DNA of 64,000 bases, from contig NZ_JHZB01000018.1 of assembly GCF_000621145.1 (NCBI RefSeq), forward strand, positions 24,928 through 88,927, written 5' to 3'. The notes under the pieces were generated by a model. The model worked only from the letters and a program-made list of their open reading frames with translations, ran no database searches and had not been told where the DNA came from. The DNA is from Desulfobulbus elongatus DSM 2908 (lineage in GTDB: Bacteria; Desulfobacterota; Desulfobulbia; Desulfobulbales; Desulfobulbaceae). Each line of letters opens with the position of its first letter. Position 1 is the stretch's first letter. Below are positions 42,868-54,800 of the stretch, in pieces. A program made the translations under genes and the position numbers.

Positions 42868-44340
42868 TTACGGTTCCTTGGCGTCGGGATAGGGAAGGCG
42901 GACAAAAAAGGATGTACCCTGACCGGGGCTGCTTTGCACGGTAATGTTGCCCTGATGTTGCTGAATAATCCCGTAGACGACCGACAGGCCGAGGCCGGTG
43001 CCCTGGCCCTCCTCCTTGGTGGTGAAGAAGGGATCGAAGATGCGGGCCAGATTCCGCTCGGTGATGCCCAGACCGGTGTCGCTGATTTCGATGACCACCT
43101 CGCGGGCCGCGGCATCCACCTCGGCGGCGATGGTGATCCGCCCCTGCCGCTCGATGGCCTGCGCCGCGTTGATGATCATGTTGATGAAGACTTCCTGCAT
43201 CCGCTGCACGTCCATGGCCAGGACGAGGTCGTCGGGGATGCGGATGGAGACGTCGATGTCCGGGGGCACCTGGCTCTTGGCCAGCAGGGCCGCCTTGTGG
43301 GCGATCTCGGCCAGCGAGGCCCGGCGCAGGGTGAAGTCCTGGCTGCGGGCGAATTCGAGCAGGCTTTTGACCACGTCCCGCGCCCGCAGGGTTTCCTGGT
43401 CGATGTTGTGCAGCATCCGCTTGAGCAGGGGCGCGTCGCCGGCCTCGAATTCGTCGATGGCGATCTGGCACGAGGTCGAGATGTTGTTGAGCGGGTTGTT
43501 CAACTGGTGGGCCACGCCGGCGGTGAGGGTGCCCAGGGAGGAGAGCTTTTCCGCCTGGATGAGCTGGTCCTGGCGGTGCTCCAGTTCCTGGACCATGATG
43601 TTGAAGGCCTCCATGACCTGCTGGATTTCGTCCTTGGTGTTGATCACCTCGATCCTGCTAAACCGCCCCCGGGCGATGGCCTGCGTGGCCCGCTTGATGG
43701 CGGCCAGCGGCTTGAAGACAAAGGAGACGATCAGCAGGGAGAGGATGATGCCGATGAAGATCGCGACGGAGGACCACACGATCAGCTGCTCCCGCAACAG
43801 CGAGACCATCGAGTGGATCTGGGTTTTCTCGTCGTTGACGATATGCTCGCTTATCTCCGAAATAATCTTGCCGTAATGCCTGATTTCCTCGGTGGTCGCC
43901 TGGTAGTGTTCCAGGTTCGTTTTCTTGAGGGCCAGCAGTTCGTAGATGTTTTTCGTGTACGCATGCATGTGCGTTTCCAGTTCCCTCAATTTCGGAATGA
44001 TGACCAGATCCTCGTCATGCTGGAGGATGGCGTCGCTGATCTCCGATGCCTTCTGGATCATGGTGATGCTGTCGTAGAGGGAGTCGTCGCTGCCGTACAG
44101 GAAATAATTCTTTTCGTATCGCCTCGATTCCAGGATGTTGTTGTGGATGTTGTAGGCCAGTTCCAGGATTTCGACCTTCTCTTCGGTGGCGACGAGATCG
44201 TTGTAGGAGACAACCCCCATGATGGTCACGGAGGAGATGTAGAAGAAGAGGACGAGGGTGATCTTGGCGATGACGCCGAAACGCAGAAGTTTTCTCATAC
44301 CGGTCCGCATGCTCCCCTGATGCAGTGATCGATCGGCCAT
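42868..44340 (-). CDS. membrane sensor histidine kinase
   Basis: This 490-residue kinase has a first membrane helix at about 24-44, a periplasmic helical sensor region (about 45-185, with ESRRYEKNYFLY as in HBM/four-helix sensors) and a second helix at about 187-209. HAMP follows, then HisKA with H278 (AGVAHQLNNPL) and HATPase_c (NMIINAAQAI, DTGLGI, GTGLGLSVV). The start may instead be at 44310. It pairs with the downstream NtrC-type regulator. The REC domain of the Lon protease is a possible second phosphate acceptor. Confidence 0.93.
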   Translation of the reverse strand: MADRSLHQGSMRTGMRKLLRFGVIAKITLVLFFYISSVTIMGVVSYNDLVATEEKVEILELAYNIHNNILESRRYEKNYFLYGSDDSLYDSITMIQKASEISDAILQHDEDLVIIPKLRELETHMHAYTKNIYELLALKKTNLEHYQATTEEIRHYGKIISEISEHIVNDEKTQIHSMVSLLREQLIVWSSVAIFIGIILSLLIVSFVFKPLAAIKRATQAIARGRFSRIEVINTKDEIQQVMEAFNIMVQELEHRQDQLIQAEKLSSLGTLTAGVAHQLNNPLNNISTSCQIAIDEFEAGDAPLLKRMLHNIDQETLRARDVVKSLLEFARSQDFTLRRASLAEIAHKAALLAKSQVPPDIDVSIRIPDDLVLAMDVQRMQEVFINMIINAAQAIERQGRITIAAEVDAAAREVVIEISDTGLGITERNLARIFDPFFTTKEEGQGTGLGLSVVYGIIQQHQGNITVQSSPGQGTSFFVRLPYPDAKEP

Positions 44341-44444
44341 GACGCCGTCCGGCGGGCGCCTGCCCGCGCTGTCCCGCCCCGATATTCAAGCACGCTTCAT
44401 GCCAGCAAAGTCGAAGAAATGCCCGCCGGTCGCCATCGCCGCGC

Positions 44445-45554
44445 TCAGTACATCCGGTGCCGGAACAGCCAGGTGGCGAGCGAGAGCGTGGCCACGGCGA
44501 TGAGCGACATCGGCCAGAGATCGTTCCAGAAGTATTCCGACCCCGCCCCTTCCAGGAAGACGCGGCGGACAATGGTGAGAAAGTAGCGCATGGGGTCGAG
44601 ATAGGTCAGGGCCTGCATGAAATCCGGCATGTTGGCGATCGGGGTCGAGAAGCCGGACAGGGTGACCGCCGGGACGATGAACAAAAACGAGCCCAGCAGG
44701 GCCTGCTGGAGGGTGGCGGAAAAGGAGGAGATCATCAGGCCGATGCCGATGATCGACAGCACATAAATAATGAGCGCCGGATACAGGGTGAGCAGGTCGC
44801 CCACCAGCGGCACCCGGAACCAGTAGACGGCTGCGGCCACGATGAGCGAGGCCTCGCCGACCCCGACGATCAGGCCGGGCATGGCCTTGCCGATCAGGAT
44901 TTCCCAGGGCCGGAGCGGCGTAACCAGCAGCTGGTCGAAGGTGCCGGCCTCGCGCTCGCGGGCCACGGACAGGGCCGTGACCACCAGGGTGACGATCATG
45001 GCCAGCAGGGCCACGATGCCGGGGACGATGAACCAGCGGCTCTCCAGGTTGGGGTTGAACCAGGCCCGGATGGCGAGCCGCGCCGGCAGGCTGGTGCCGG
45101 TGGTCTGTTCGATCCGTTCCTCGTTGAAGTCGGTGATGATGGAACGGACGTAATTGAGCGCCAGCATGGCGGTGTTGGAGTTGCGGCCGTCGATGAGCGC
45201 CTGCACCGCGCAGCTCTCGCCCTGGGCGACATTGGCCGAGCACTGCTCGCCGACACGGAGCACCAGCAGGGCGCCCTTGCGGTCGATGAGCGGCTTGATC
45301 TCCTCCTCGGAGCGCAGGTAGCCGACCACCTCGAAGGCCGGGGACCGCTCAAAGCGGCCGATCAGGTCGCGGGAAAATGCGCCGCTGTCCTCGTTGTAGA
45401 TGGCCAGGGTCGCGTGCTCCAGATCGAAGGTGGCGGCGTAGCCGAAGATCAGCAATTGGAGGATCGGCGGCACGATGACCGCCAGCCGGCTTTTCCTGTC
45501 CCGGAACAGGGCGAGGAATTCCTTGACGATCAGGGCGAGGAGACGGGGGCCCAC
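44445..45554 (-). CDS. ABC-2 type permease (second of two)
   Basis: This 369-residue membrane protein has an N-terminal helix (SRLAVIVPPILQLLIFGYAATF), a large periplasmic segment and five C-terminal helices. The cytoplasmic motif AREREAGTFDQLLVTPLRPWEILIGK is the ABC-2 signature. The start is GTG at 45554, just before the end of the preceding permease, with AGGTG upstream. It is a paralogue of the next gene and resembles the YhhJ-type drug or large-molecule exporters. Confidence 0.88.
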   Translation of the reverse strand: MGPRLLALIVKEFLALFRDRKSRLAVIVPPILQLLIFGYAATFDLEHATLAIYNEDSGAFSRDLIGRFERSPAFEVVGYLRSEEEIKPLIDRKGALLVLRVGEQCSANVAQGESCAVQALIDGRNSNTAMLALNYVRSIITDFNEERIEQTTGTSLPARLAIRAWFNPNLESRWFIVPGIVALLAMIVTLVVTALSVAREREAGTFDQLLVTPLRPWEILIGKAMPGLIVGVGEASLIVAAAVYWFRVPLVGDLLTLYPALIIYVLSIIGIGLMISSFSATLQQALLGSFLFIVPAVTLSGFSTPIANMPDFMQALTYLDPMRYFLTIVRRVFLEGAGSEYFWNDLWPMSLIAVATLSLATWLFRHRMY

Positions 45555-45562
45555 AGCAGCAC

Positions 45563-46687
45563 CTATTCGAGCCGTTTCCTGGTCTTGCGATAGACCAGGC
45601 CGTGGAAGAAGAGGCCCATGGCCGTGAGCGCGGCCGCGTTGGGCAGGATGACGCTCCAGACGTTGCCGACCAGGAACAGGGTCTGGAGGATGGCCACGTA
45701 GTAGCGGGCGGCGATCAGGTAGGTCACGCCCTGGATAAAGGCGGGCATGGAGCGGATGTCGAAGATGAAGCCCGAGAGGATGAAGGCCGGGAGGAAGGTG
45801 CTGATCATGGCCACCAGGGCGGCCACGAACTGCGACCTGAAGACGGTGGAGATGAAAAAGCCCATGCCCAGGGCCACCCAGAGAAACAGGGCCGAGACCG
45901 CGAACAGCAGCCAGAGCGAGCCGCGCAGCGGCACGTGGAAGAGGACGTGGGCCATGACCAGGGACAAGAGCAGGCCGCCCATACCGAGAATGAAGTAGGG
46001 GATCAGCTTGCCGAGCAGGATCTCGTTGACCGAAATCCGGGTCACCAGCAGGGATTCCATGGTGCCCCGCTCCCATTCGCGGGCGATCACCAGGGCGGTG
46101 AGCAGGGCGCCGATCAGGGTCATGATCACCGCCAGGATACCCGGCACCAGGAAATCGGTGGAGCGCACCTGGGGGTTGAACCAGATGCGCTGCTCCAGTT
46201 GCACCGGCGAGCGCAGCGGCCGGCCGGCCCGTTCCGCCTGCTGCTCCAGCCAGCCGAACCAGATGCCCTGGACATAACCCTCGATCAGCCGGGCGGTGTT
46301 GGCGTCGACCCCGTTGACGAGCACGCCGATCGGCGGCGACTGGGCACTGAGAGAGTCGGCGCCGAAGTCGTGGCGCAGCCAGACGATGCCGTCGATGGCC
46401 GATGCCCGCAGGGCGGCTTCCGCCTCCTGGATCGACGCCAGCCGGACCGGGGCGAAATAGGCCGACTGCTCGAAGCCGCCGGCGAAGCTGAGCGAGGCGG
46501 TGTCCGGCTGCTCGATCACCAGGCCCATGCGGATGTTCGTGGCGTCCAGGGAAACGCCGTAACCGAAGATGAGCAGCAGCAGCAGGGGCAGGAAAAAGGC
46601 GATGGCGATGCTCGACGGGTCGCGGACGACCTGGAGCCATTCCTTGCGGATCATGCCCCTGAGGCGAAGCAGCGGCCCCGGCTTCAT
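45563..46687 (-). CDS. ABC-2 type permease (first of two)
   Basis: This 374-residue membrane protein has the same layout as its paralogue: an N-terminal helix (SIAIAFFLPLLLLLIFGYGVSL), a periplasmic domain and five helices. The motif is AREWERGTMESLLVTRISVNEILLGK. It starts in an ATGA overlap with the stop of the ATPase gene, so expression is coupled. Confidence 0.9.
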   Translation of the reverse strand: MKPGPLLRLRGMIRKEWLQVVRDPSSIAIAFFLPLLLLLIFGYGVSLDATNIRMGLVIEQPDTASLSFAGGFEQSAYFAPVRLASIQEAEAALRASAIDGIVWLRHDFGADSLSAQSPPIGVLVNGVDANTARLIEGYVQGIWFGWLEQQAERAGRPLRSPVQLEQRIWFNPQVRSTDFLVPGILAVIMTLIGALLTALVIAREWERGTMESLLVTRISVNEILLGKLIPYFILGMGGLLLSLVMAHVLFHVPLRGSLWLLFAVSALFLWVALGMGFFISTVFRSQFVAALVAMISTFLPAFILSGFIFDIRSMPAFIQGVTYLIAARYYVAILQTLFLVGNVWSVILPNAAALTAMGLFFHGLVYRKTRKRLE

Positions 46688-48477
46688 GCGGTGGCCCCGG
46701 TCAGTTGATGGGCTTCGAGCAGGCCGATGAAGGCGTCTTCCATGGTGGCTTCCCGGCCTTGGGCGCCGCCGTGGCGCTCCTTCATCTCCTCGGGCGTGCC
46801 CTCGGCCAGCACCCGGCCGTCGGCCATGATCACCAGGCGGTCGCAGTATTCGGCCTCCTCCATGAAGTGGGTGGTGACCAGCACGGTGACGCCCTGGTCG
46901 GCCAGGCTGTTGATCTGGGCCCAGAATTCGCGGCGGGCCAGGGGATCGACCCCGGAGGTGGGCTCGTCGAGGAACAGGACCTCGGGCTCGTGCATCAGGG
47001 CCACGGCCAGGGCCAGGCGCTGCTTGAAGCCGAGCGGCAGGTCCTGGCTCTCGGTGGCGGCGTAGGGTTCGAGATCGAAGGTGGCGAGCGCCCAGTCGAT
47101 CTGATCGCGGCGGCGGGCCCCGCGCAGGCCGTAGGCGCTGCTGAAGAAGCGCAGGTTCTGCAGCACGGTCAGGTTGCCGTACAGGGAGAATTTCTGGGCC
47201 ATGTAGCCGATGCGGGCGCGGGCCGCGGCAGCGGCGGTGCGCAGGTTCATCCCGGCCACGGTGCAGGCGCCGCTGGTGATGGGCAGCAGGCCGCAGAGCA
47301 TGCGGAAGGTGGTGGTCTTGCCGGCGCCGTTGGCGCCCAGCAGGCCGAAAATTTCGCCGGGCCGCACCCGGAAGCTGACGTGGTCGACCGCGAAGAAGTC
47401 GCCGAACCGGCGCACCAGGTTGTCGACGGTGATGACGTCGCCGCCGTTGGTGCGACTGTTGACCGTGCCCAGGGCGATGTGGTTGTTGTTCCCGTTTGCG
47501 GTCTCGTCCTTGAGGGTGGCCACGAAATAATCCTCGAACCGGGGCGCCACCGGCGCCACCTCGGCCTCTGTCGCTGCGGGCAGGGTCGAAAGGGCTGGTG
47601 GCCTGCGGTCGCGGCTGACCACCCGCACCGCGGTGCCCAGGATGAGGGCGTCGAGCACCGCCGGCTCACGGCTCAGGGCGCGTTGCAGGGCCCGCTTGGC
47701 CAGGGCCGGGGCGCGGACCAGCCAGGTGCGGCCGTCCACCTGGCGGCTGAAGGCCTGGGGCCGGTCGTGGCCGAGGATGCGGCCGCCATGGATGAGCACC
47801 ACCTCGGCGCACCGTTCGGCCTCGTCGAGATAGGCGGTGCTGAGCAGCACGCTCATGCCCTCGGCCTCGACCAGGTGGTAGACGATCTGCCACAGTTCCC
47901 GCCGCGAGACCGGGTCCACGCCCACGGTGGGCTCGTCGAGCAGCAGCAGGCGCGGCGGCCGCACCAGGGTGCAGACCAGGCCGAGCTTCTGCTTCATGCC
48001 GCCGGAGAGCCGGCCGGCCAGGCGGCCCTGAAAGCCTTCCAGGCCGGCCATGGCCAGCAGTTGCCGGTAGCGTTCGGGCCGCGCCGTTGCCGCCACGCCC
48101 TGGAGATCGGCGTAGAGGTCGAGGTTTTCACGCACGCTCAAATCCTCGTACAGGCCGAAGCGCTGGGGCATGTAGCCGATGCGCGCCTGCACCGCCAGCG
48201 GCTCGGCGACCGCATCCAGGCCCAGGGCGCGCAGGGTGCCTTGGTCCGGGGCCAGCAGGCCGGCGCAGAGCCGCATCAGGGTGGTCTTGCCGGCGCCGTC
48301 CGGCCCGATCAGGCCGGTGACCATGCCGGGCCGGACGGTGCAGCTCACGTCGTCGAGGGCGACGATCCGCTTCTTCTCCACGGTGAAGGTCTTGACCACC
48401 CCGTCAAGCACCAGGACCGGGGGCGATTGCGGTTCACCCTGCGGCGGGATGTCGGTAACGGCAGTGCTATGCTCCAT
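46684..48477 (-). CDS. ABC exporter ATPase with two fused nucleotide-binding domains
   Basis: This 597-residue protein carries two ABC ATPase domains. The first (about 24-230) has Walker A GPDGAGKTT, signature LSGGMKQK and Walker B LLLLDEPTVGVD. The second (about 346-575) has Walker A GANGAGKTT, signature LPLGFKQR and LFLDEPTSGVD. The linker (about 290-345) is variable. It belongs to the YhiH/RbbA-like group but without a fused permease. With the two ABC-2 permeases it forms an exporter of unknown substrate. An HlyD-type adaptor, usual in such loci, is not found beside it. Confidence 0.9.
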   Translation of the reverse strand: MEHSTAVTDIPPQGEPQSPPVLVLDGVVKTFTVEKKRIVALDDVSCTVRPGMVTGLIGPDGAGKTTLMRLCAGLLAPDQGTLRALGLDAVAEPLAVQARIGYMPQRFGLYEDLSVRENLDLYADLQGVAATARPERYRQLLAMAGLEGFQGRLAGRLSGGMKQKLGLVCTLVRPPRLLLLDEPTVGVDPVSRRELWQIVYHLVEAEGMSVLLSTAYLDEAERCAEVVLIHGGRILGHDRPQAFSRQVDGRTWLVRAPALAKRALQRALSREPAVLDALILGTAVRVVSRDRRPPALSTLPAATEAEVAPVAPRFEDYFVATLKDETANGNNNHIALGTVNSRTNGGDVITVDNLVRRFGDFFAVDHVSFRVRPGEIFGLLGANGAGKTTTFRMLCGLLPITSGACTVAGMNLRTAAAAARARIGYMAQKFSLYGNLTVLQNLRFFSSAYGLRGARRRDQIDWALATFDLEPYAATESQDLPLGFKQRLALAVALMHEPEVLFLDEPTSGVDPLARREFWAQINSLADQGVTVLVTTHFMEEAEYCDRLVIMADGRVLAEGTPEEMKERHGGAQGREATMEDAFIGLLEAHQLTGATA

Positions 48478-48870
48478 GCAATAATGGTCGGGTGGCCCGG
48501 TGCCGGGCGGATGGATCGGCGCGCATCGATTCCCTCCTGGATGCAGATTGAGGGTATCATACCACAACCCATCGAATTTTCTTTCTCTTGTTGCATGGCC
48601 AACGGAGAGAATCGTTGTTGCCCAAGCGGATAGACGCGGAAATGATGCCAGGGCCGACACGGCCCGCCGTGATGGGAAAAAATAGGTAAGTTTGCCTATA
48701 AATACTAATAATATTTAGATGTTGTGGCCTTGATGCCCGCATGGTAAGAACATTTGAATCGAATCAAATCGACGGAGGCGACCGCGTCACGGGAAATGAC
48801 CGTCGTTGCCGGATCGTCCGGTCTCGAATTTTTTTTGAGCCACCATCATTGCCAAGCGAAAGGGTGCATC
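48478..48870. other. 393-bp divergent region between the exporter and the macroglobulin gene
   Basis: A near-perfect palindrome occurs at 48682-48699 (ATAGGTAA-GT-TTGCCTAT), next to an AT-rich run (TATAAATACTAATAATAT) that could hold promoters. No gene is recognised; the macroglobulin frame is open upstream to 48754 but without a signal peptide there. Confidence 0.4.
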
Positions 48871-51800
48871 ATGTCTGGCCGCATATTTTTTCGAAGAACG
48901 ATCGCAATTGTTCTTCTCGGAATCGTCCTTGCCGGTCCGCAGGTACCGGTGGCTGAGGAAAAACCACCGCTGAAGGCCGGTTTCGACTGCGCCAAGGCCT
49001 CTTCGCCCGTTGAGCATCTCATTTGTTCCGACGAACAACTCGCCGGGTTGGACAAGGAAATGACGGCGCTCTTCACGGCCGCACGTAACGCTGCCGAGAC
49101 GAAAGAAAGCCGGCGGGAACAGTTGCAGGCGCAGCGGGCCTGGCTCAAGGCCCGGTTGACCACCTGCGACATCCCGGCAACGGGCGATTTGCCTAACGAG
49201 GTGGCCGGGATGCGTACCTGTCTGGTGGCCGAAATACGTAAAAGAAACGAGGAATTGGCCAAGGCCATGCACAAACCGGTGCGGCCGCAGCCTCCGGAAA
49301 CCGCGTCCTTTGATGCCGCCGCCGCGGCACGGGAGGAGGAACTGAGGATTGTTCGCATCACCCCTGGCGGCGAGGATGTGGAGCAGCGGCAGCAACTGGT
49401 CCTGCAATTTAACCGGCCGGTGGTGCCCATCGGCCGCATGGACCGGGAGGCGAGCGAAATCCCGGTGGAGATCGCCCCGGAGCTGAACTGCCACTGGCGC
49501 TGGCTCAACCGCTCGGCCCTGGCCTGCAACCTCGACGAAAAGGATTACATGATCCCCGCGACCCGCTACCGGGTGCAGGTGCATCCCGGCATCCGGGATG
49601 AAGCGGGGCGAACCATCGCCAAGAAGATGGAGCACGAGTTTGTCACCGCCAGGCCCAGGGTGAAGAGCTGCAGACTGGAGTTCGATTCCGGCACGGCGGT
49701 GCGCGGATGGCAGGCGCCGGGCGTCCCCATTATCAATGTCCGCTTCAACCAGCAGGTGACCCGGCAGTCGGTGGCGGAGTCACTGTATATCGAGGCCAAG
49801 GGCACGCGATATCCCCTGGAGGTGACGCCCAGCCCCACCCGCTTCTCGCGTGAGGCGGTGCTCCAGGTGACCTTGGAGAAACAGCCGCTCAGGGTCCGGA
49901 CGAACAGAAAAGTCGAGGACGAGCCGGTGGCCGCGGGCACGACCACCGACGAGGCCAGGCTCAACTGGAATGTCCGGCCCAAAACCGCGATCCCGGAAGA
50001 GAGCGAGTATGCGTTGCGGGTGCGCCCCGGGCTTCGCTCCGCCTTCGGCCCCGAACCGGGGATCGAGGACCGGCTGGTCATGCAGGGGGCCACTTTCCCG
50101 CCCTTTGCCTTGCTCGGCATCCGCTGCACCGCCAATGACGGCGGGGAGATACTTCTCCATGCCGGGGAAAATCGGGAGCGCTGTTCGGTCGATCCACCGG
50201 AGTTGCTCTTTTCCGCCCCCATCAATCCGGCCCAGCTCAGGTCGTCGGAGTTCATCAGCCCGGCGCTGCGCTACCGCAACAGCGATCGCGACCCGCTGGA
50301 AGAACTGCAAGACAGGGACTTCGGCTATGGCACCAGTCACGAAATGGGCGACCGGTACGGCGTTCCATTACCCACGGTCCTGCGGCCGCGTACCGACTAC
50401 GTCCTGCGCCTGCACGGGGAAAAAACGGCGGACAACGACCCGCAGCGCGCGGCCCTGCATGACCTCTTCGGCCGGATACTGCCGACGGATGTCCGCGTCG
50501 GGTTCGCCACTGACCGGTACCGGCCGACCCTGGAGTGGAGCGGGCTGCCGGCGGTGCTGGAAAAGGGGATCAGGTCCGATGTCTCCTTTTATTTCGCCAA
50601 CCTTGTCCGTGCCCGCCTGGAGGGCAGGGCCCTGTTTGCCGATGGCAGCCTGCGCGAGGTCGGCCAGGATCTGACCCTGGTCGGCCCGCCGGACCGGTTC
50701 AACCGCTCGGTCCTGGGAGTGCGCCGGCTGTTGGCCGATGAGTCCGGTGCCTTTGCCGGGACCATCCGGACCCTGGAGCCGGAGCGGGTGGTGGACGGTT
50801 ACGGTGAACCCGTCGGGCACAGCACCGTCGCCGCCCAGGTCACTCCCTTCCATGTCCATGCCAAGATGGGCGCCTTCTCCAGCCTGGTCTGGGTGACCGA
50901 TCTGGCGAGCGGCCAGCCGGTTGCCGGCGCCGAGGTTCGTCTGGTGCGCGGCGGGGTTTTTCAGCCCGATGCGGGCAAGCGGGAGGAACTGGCCAAGGTG
51001 GTGAGCAATGGCCAGGGGCTGGCCAGCCTGCCGGGCGTACTCGCCGGGGTCGACGCCAATGCACCCGAGGAACGGAGGGTCCTGCACATTCTGGTGAGCA
51101 AGGGTCGGGACCTAGCCCTACTGCCCGTTTCGACGGGTGATTTCCATGAATATGCGGACGACGACGCCGATTTCTTCGGCGATCTCCGCGTCTGGGGCAC
51201 CACCGCCCAAGGGGTCTACAAGCCGGGGGCCGAGGTGCAGTACAAGCTCTACGTCCGGGCCATGGGTAGTTTCGGGGTGGCGGTGCCCGAACAGAAGACC
51301 TTTACCCTCGAAATCCGCGATCCGGCAGATACTGTGGTTGAAGCCAAGGACATCGAGCTGTCCGCCTTCGGCAGCTATGCCGGTGTGTTCCCGACCGGTG
51401 TCACCAGCCCGGCCGGCCGCTATCGCATCACGCTCAAGAATACGGCCAAGCAGGGGCTCGGCACCGGGGTCGCCTTCCTGGTCGCCGACTTTGTCCCGGC
51501 CTCGTTCAGGGTCCGGACCACCCTCAACGGGGAGGTCTACAGGGCCGGCGAAGAGGTGCGGGTGGAGACCGCGGCCACCCTCCACAGCGGCGGGCCCTTT
51601 ACCGCCGCCACCAACCGTTATACCGTCCGCATCGTCGGTGCCCCCTTTGTTTCCACCCATCCGGCCTCAAAGGAGTATTCCTTCGGCAGCCCCTGGTGCA
51701 ACCCGCGGGTCGGCTGCGGCGAGGTGTCGTTGCTGGAGAGCACGGGCACGCTCGATCAGGAGGGCAAGACCTCCGTCCTGATCAAGGCCGAGGGCGGCGA

Positions 51801-54800
51801 CATCGGCTCCGGCACCCTGATGGTGGAGAGCGCGGTCGAGGACGACCGGGGCAAGAAGATCGCCAACATGGCCACGGCCCGCTATTTCGGGGTGGATCGC
51901 TTCGTCGGCCTGAAAAGGACGGGCTTTGTCGTCACCGCGGGCCAGCCGCAGACCTTCCGGTTCGTGGTCGTGGACCGCGACGGCCTGCCGGTGGAAGGGG
52001 CCAGGGTCGCGGTCGATTCGGCCAACGCCCGGATCACCGCCTTCAAGGCCAGGGGTGCGGGCGAGGCCCTGTTCACTCGCGCCGACACCGAAATGGTGGC
52101 CGATGGCGACAGCCAGGAACTCGTCTCCGGCACAACCGGCCAGGACTTTGCCATGGTCTTCAACGCCACCGGCGAGCACGAACTGACCTTGCGTGTCAGC
52201 GACAGCCAGGGCCGTGAGCATCGGACCACCTGGAACCTCTGGGTCACCGGGCCGGATGCCGTTGCCTGGGGGAACAAGGACGACAACACCCTGGATCTGG
52301 TGGTGGAAAAGACCACATACGCGGTCGGCGAAACGGCCCAGGTGCTGGTGAAGAACCCCTATCCCCGCAGCAAGGCCCTGGTCACCATCGAGCGCAAGGG
52401 CATCGTCAAGAGCTGGGTCGAGGATCTGGACGGCAGCCTGCCCCGGATCACCTTTCCGGTGAGCGAAGACATGGTCCCCAACTTTGGCCTGTCGGTGGTG
52501 GTTTTCGCCCCCCGGACCGAGACCCGCGAGATCGACGGCAGCTACGACCAGGGCAAGCCCGAATGGCGGATGGGCTCTGCCCGGATGGAGGCGGCAGGGA
52601 AACGACACCGCCTCGATTGCGCAATCACAACCGATAAAGACACCTACAAGCCGGGCGAGGAGGTGCGGGCCGAGGTGCGGGTCGTGCCCGGCGATGGCGC
52701 GCCGGCCGGAACAATGGAGCTGGCCGTGGCCGTGCTCGACGAGGCGGTCTATGAGCTGATCAAGGGCGGCCTGGACTACTTCGATCCATTCAAGGGCATG
52801 TACTGGGTGCGGCTCGACACGGTCGCCAACTACAACATCCTCAAGGGGCTGGTCACCCATGCGCCGCCGGAGCCGACGATGAAGGGGGACGATCCGGGCG
52901 GCGACGGCGGCATGGCCGACAAGCTCCGTTCCAACCTCAAGCCGCTGGCCTTCTGGCAGCCCGCCCTGCTTACCGACGATCGAGGCAAGGCCTCCCTCAG
53001 CTTCAAGGCACCGGACAACCTCACCGGCTGGCGCATCCTGGTGTTGGCCGTCGATGCCGCCGATCATCTCGGCCTCGGTACCCACACCTTCAAGGTCAAC
53101 CGGCTCACCGAAATCCAGCCGGCCATGCCCAACCAGGTACTGGAGGGCGATCGGTTCACCGCCGCCTTCACGGTCATGAACCGCAGCCCGGAGAACCGGA
53201 CGGTCAAGGTGCGGATCGGGGCCCAGGGCACCCTGGCGGCCCCATCGCCTGCCCAGGAACAGCAGGTGGAGCTCGCGCCCTTCCAGCGCAAGTCGATCAA
53301 ATACCCCCTGCTCGCGGGCAAGGTGCCGGTCGACCGGCAGGCGGAACAGGGACGGATCGACCTGACGGTCAGCGCGGGCGACGCCCTCGACGGCGACGGC
53401 CTGCGCCACCATGTGCCGGTGCTCAAGCGCACCATTTTCGATGTCGGCGCCGACTACGGCACCATCACCGAGGCCCTGATCAGGCAGCCGTTGCTCTTTC
53501 CCGGGCACATCCGGCCCGATGCCGGCGAGGTCTCGGTCAGCCTCAGTCCGACGGTCATCGGCGACCTCGAAGGCGCCTTCCGTTTCATGCAACACTATCC
53601 GTACGGTTGCTGGGAACAACTGTTGTCGCGGGCGGTCATGGCCGCCGCCTACCAGGCGGTGCGTCCCTACCTGGCCGCGGATTTCGCCTGGGAAGGAACC
53701 GACGCCGTCATTGCCGAGACCCTGAACGGGGCCAGGGATTTTCAGGCCCCCAACGGCGGCATGGCCTTTTTCAAGCCCGAAAACGAGCGGGTCGATCCGT
53801 ATCTTTCCGCTTATACCGCCCTGGGGTTCGCGCAGCTCGACAACCTGGGATTCAAGCCCCCCACAGTGGTGCGGGCCAAGCTGACCGGCTATCTCAAGGA
53901 GATGCTGCGCACCGACGTGCTGCCCACCTTTTATACCGACGGAATGGCCTCTTCGGTACGGGCCGTGGCCCTGGCGGCGCTGGCCCGATGGGGTCAGGCC
54001 GACGCGGACATGCTCACCCGTCATGGCCAGCATCTGGAGCAGATGGACCTCTTCGGCAAAAGCCAGATGCTGAGCGCGGCGTTATATCTCGGGGGCCACG
54101 AAGAGCTTGTCCACAGGATCACCGACATGATCCTGGGCAGCATCAATGAAACCGGTGGTCGGCTGGTCTTCAACGAACAGCTCGACGACGGCTCTTCCCG
54201 GATGCTGGCCTCGGTGCCGCGAACCAACTGCGCCGTGCTTTCCAGCCTGATGCAACTGGCCAAGACCCCGCAAGGGCCGGAGGTGTTGCAGGACATACCC
54301 ACCAAGCTGGCCCGCACCGTCAAAACCATGCGCGGTCATCGGGATCATTTCGAAAATACGCAGGAAAACATGTTTTGTCTGAACGCGCTGGTCGATTATG
54401 CCCGGCAGTACGAGCAGGCACCGCCCAATTTCGTGGCCAAGGTCGTCTTCGAGGACGAGGGGGTTGAACAGGGCCGGTCCATCCGCTCGTTCACGGACAA
54501 GCCCCTGGTGGTGACGCGGCCGATCAACGATTCCGATCCCGGCCAGCGCAAGACCGTGGCCATCTTCAAGGAAGGAGAGGGCCGGCTCTACTACTCCACG
54601 GTGATGCGGTACGCCACCAGGGAGGACCAGGAAAAAAATGTCAACGCCGGCATGGAGATCCTCCGGGAATACTCGGTCGAGGACAAGGCCACCGGTGGCT
54701 GGCGGCTTTTGGGCCGGGACGATCGGGTCAGGCGCGGCGACCTCGTCCGGGTCGATCTGTTCCTCCGGCTGCCCGCGGCCCGGACCCAGGTGGTGGTCGA

